64,000 bases of DNA from Rhynchopus sp. YZ270_cl-10 (lineage: Eukaryota; Euglenozoa; Diplonemea; Diplonemida; Diplonemidae). Below, one piece after another: positions 62,520 through 64,000 of this stretch (within the stretch, counting starts at the first letter, position 1; each line of letters starts with the position of its first letter). The position numbers and the translations under genes were made by a program. The notes beneath the pieces are model-generated. The model did not search any database, was not told the DNA's origin, and saw only the letters and a list, made by a program, of their open reading frames with translations. The stretch is from positions 1,178,001-1,242,000 of the forward strand of contig OZ037910.1 in NCBI GenBank assembly GCA_964035575.1. Reading direction: 5' to 3'.

Positions 62520-64000
62520 ATGTCTTCTGCCAAGGCAGAGTGGGACGCCTCCCGCGCATGGCTCCGCGACATCGTCTTTGCCTCGTGGGAGTACGACGTC
62601 TGGCGCGGGGTGCTCACGAAGATGGGGGAGGGGCAGGTGCTCCACGGCCTGTTGTCCCACGTTGTGCGCACCTCATTGCTCCGAACCCTTACCCTCGCAG
62701 CGGTAGAGCTGGCACGCTCAGAAGGGGACACCCTATGGAACCTTGCGGTACACACCCTCTCTTTGCCGTGGCTTGAGGCGTACTACTTAGACCGCCTTTA
62801 CCCTACACGCATACTGCGTTACCTGCTCTCAGGCCGGTTCGTACCGCGTATTATCGAAGCAGTTCTCCTCCCTGCACCATGCCCAGACCATGCGCTAGGA
62901 TACCTCCATGATTACCTCCCCGAGAGCGATGTAGGGTTCACATCTGCCTTCAGCTGCACCTTTCAACGTAGCATCCTCCCTGCCGTTGTACGTCTTTTGC
63001 ATACCTGTACCACAGCGCCTCTCCTCCGCGCTACGCTCTCCAAGGATAGGGACGAAGGCTACCCATGGCTTCTCCACGCTGTCAACAGCGGGCTTGACCT
63101 CATAGGAAGCACCCTCATCCGTGCCCTCGGGTCTGCCTTGGGTACTACCCTCGCCATAACGCTTCTTGGGCGGAGCTATGCTAACCATGGAGGGTTCTGG
63201 GGTGGCATTGCATCTTACTATTGGTTCACCCTCCGTGTACACCGTGCTGCGTTTCACGTTGCTGCCTCTCATGCGCATAGCGGAGAGGAAGACGAAGGTG
63301 GACGGTCTCTGGTAGATCTGCTGTTTGAAAGGGTCCTAAGCTGGGGGGGTGGTGCGACCTTCTGGCGTGGTGTGACGGAGGAGGAGCCGCCGGAGGAAAG
63401 CTATCTGCACTATGCTGTGGAGGGGAGGGGTGAGGAGGAGACCTATTACGACGCCTTGGGGGTGGAGGCAGCGACGGAGCCGGAGGTTATCCAGAAGGCG
63501 TTCCGCAAGCTTGCCCTCGAGAACCACCCCGACCGTCTTCACGCTAAGCCTGCAGAAGAGCGGAAAGCCTGCGAGGAGAAGATGAAAAAGATTACTCATG
63601 CCTACAACAACCTCAAAGATGAACGCAAACGGCGGATCTACGACGCGTACCTCGACGATAAAGCGGCAGGGCGGCCTGAAGCAATGGGCCCGCGCCAAGA
63701 GGAGAGAGAATCCTCAAACCCAGAGGACCAAGACCAGCGTGAAGGGGGTGCTGCTGGGGGAACAGTGGAGGAAACTGAGAGTGAAAGAGGAACCGGAAGT
63801 GTGGTGTTCGCAACGATGGTCGGTGCAACGGTGTTGTCGGTAGGGGTGTTCCTGAAGGTGGCATCAAGCGGGTTGGTATGTTTTTTTGAGGTAGTTTTCT
63901 CAGAAATGCAAAAAAAAAAAAAAAATTCGAAACCCATATTCACAACAGGTCGTGTTCTCAATGGGGCTCTTCCGATACACGGGGCTCGTGAATGGAGGTT
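62520..64000 (+). CDS. J-domain protein with long N-terminal region, cut by window end
   Basis: Exon 62520-63875, intron 63876-63948 (GTATGT...ACAG, phase 0), then 63949 to the window edge. At least 469 residues. Residues 1-300 are Leu/Arg-rich with Trp and hydrophobic patches (LGSALGTTLAITLLGRSYAN) and no family I know. Residues about 305-375 are a clear J domain, ETYYDALGVEAATEPEVIQK, HPD at 336-338, then KKITHAYNNLKDERKRRIYD. After an acidic linker a hydrophobic segment (about 434-452, VVFATMVGATVLSVGVFLKV) suggests a membrane span, and more hydrophobic sequence follows in exon 2. It may begin upstream if the CATAG at 62459 is a cis acceptor. A J domain next to a C-terminal membrane segment mirrors the protein at 54845. 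Confidence 0.82.
   Translation, partial: MSSAKAEWDASRAWLRDIVFASWEYDVWRGVLTKMGEGQVLHGLLSHVVRTSLLRTLTLAAVELARSEGDTLWNLAVHTLSLPWLEAYYLDRLYPTRILRYLLSGRFVPRIIEAVLLPAPCPDHALGYLHDYLPESDVGFTSAFSCTFQRSILPAVVRLLHTCTTAPLLRATLSKDRDEGYPWLLHAVNSGLDLIGSTLIRALGSALGTTLAITLLGRSYANHGGFWGGIASYYWFTLRVHRAAFHVAASHAHSGEEDEGGRSLVDLLFERVLSWGGGATFWRGVTEEEPPEESYLHYAVEGRGEEETYYDALGVEAATEPEVIQKAFRKLALENHPDRLHAKPAEERKACEEKMKKITHAYNNLKDERKRRIYDAYLDDKAAGRPEAMGPRQEERESSNPEDQDQREGGAAGGTVEETESERGTGSVVFATMVGATVLSVGVFLKVASSGLVCFFEVVFSEMQKKKKNSKPIFTTGRVLNGALPIHGAREWR

Overview
The window looks like a nuclear chromosome segment of a repeat-rich protist, most likely a euglenozoan and within that group most like a diplonemid. This placement is inferred. 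All 15 host protein genes lie on the + strand. Most have a pyrimidine tract and an AG a few tens of bases before the ATG, as expected for spliced-leader trans-splicing of polycistronic transcripts. A few genes also carry ordinary cis introns (GTATG/GTATT donors, AG acceptors), which kinetoplastids almost lack. I did not find a spliced-leader gene, so this is not proven.

Layout: 1-3071 is intergenic sequence plus a 2.4-kb terminal-inverted-repeat (TIR) element. 3638-5041 is a coiled-coil protein. 5323-14965 is a chain of TIR elements joined at CCTAGG palindromes and poly-C, including a complete-looking hAT transposase gene with two introns on the minus strand. 15361-17424 is a tail-anchored STE-type kinase. 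17425-29467 is gene-poor: an isolated large-subunit rRNA piece, small TIR elements, a 265-bp tandem repeat broken by a 3.3-kb TIR element that encloses an antisense broken LINE, and a GGATAGG-rich element. 29468-34424 holds two unknown proteins and a four-exon twin-CX9C protein. 34807-36691 has two more palindrome-rich elements. 37977-45167 has an RPAP2/Rtr1 homologue and a very long Hsp70-like protein with a long hairpin in one intron. 45168-49979 is repeats, including an hAT-type miniature element. 49980-64000 is the gene-dense part: a class V aminotransferase, a ubiquitin-like/LRR protein, a rhomboid protease, a small J-domain membrane protein, a phospholipid scramblase, a possible mitochondrial protein, DNA polymerase alpha subunit B, and a second J-domain protein cut by the window end.

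The host genes do not form one pathway. They look like housekeeping genes sharing a transcription direction. The notable content is the mobile DNA: at least a dozen TIR families, several nested, some with clear target-site duplications, and several carrying internal 7-8-bp minisatellites or near-perfect hairpins. At least five families of 45-120-bp dispersed repeats fill the spaces between genes.
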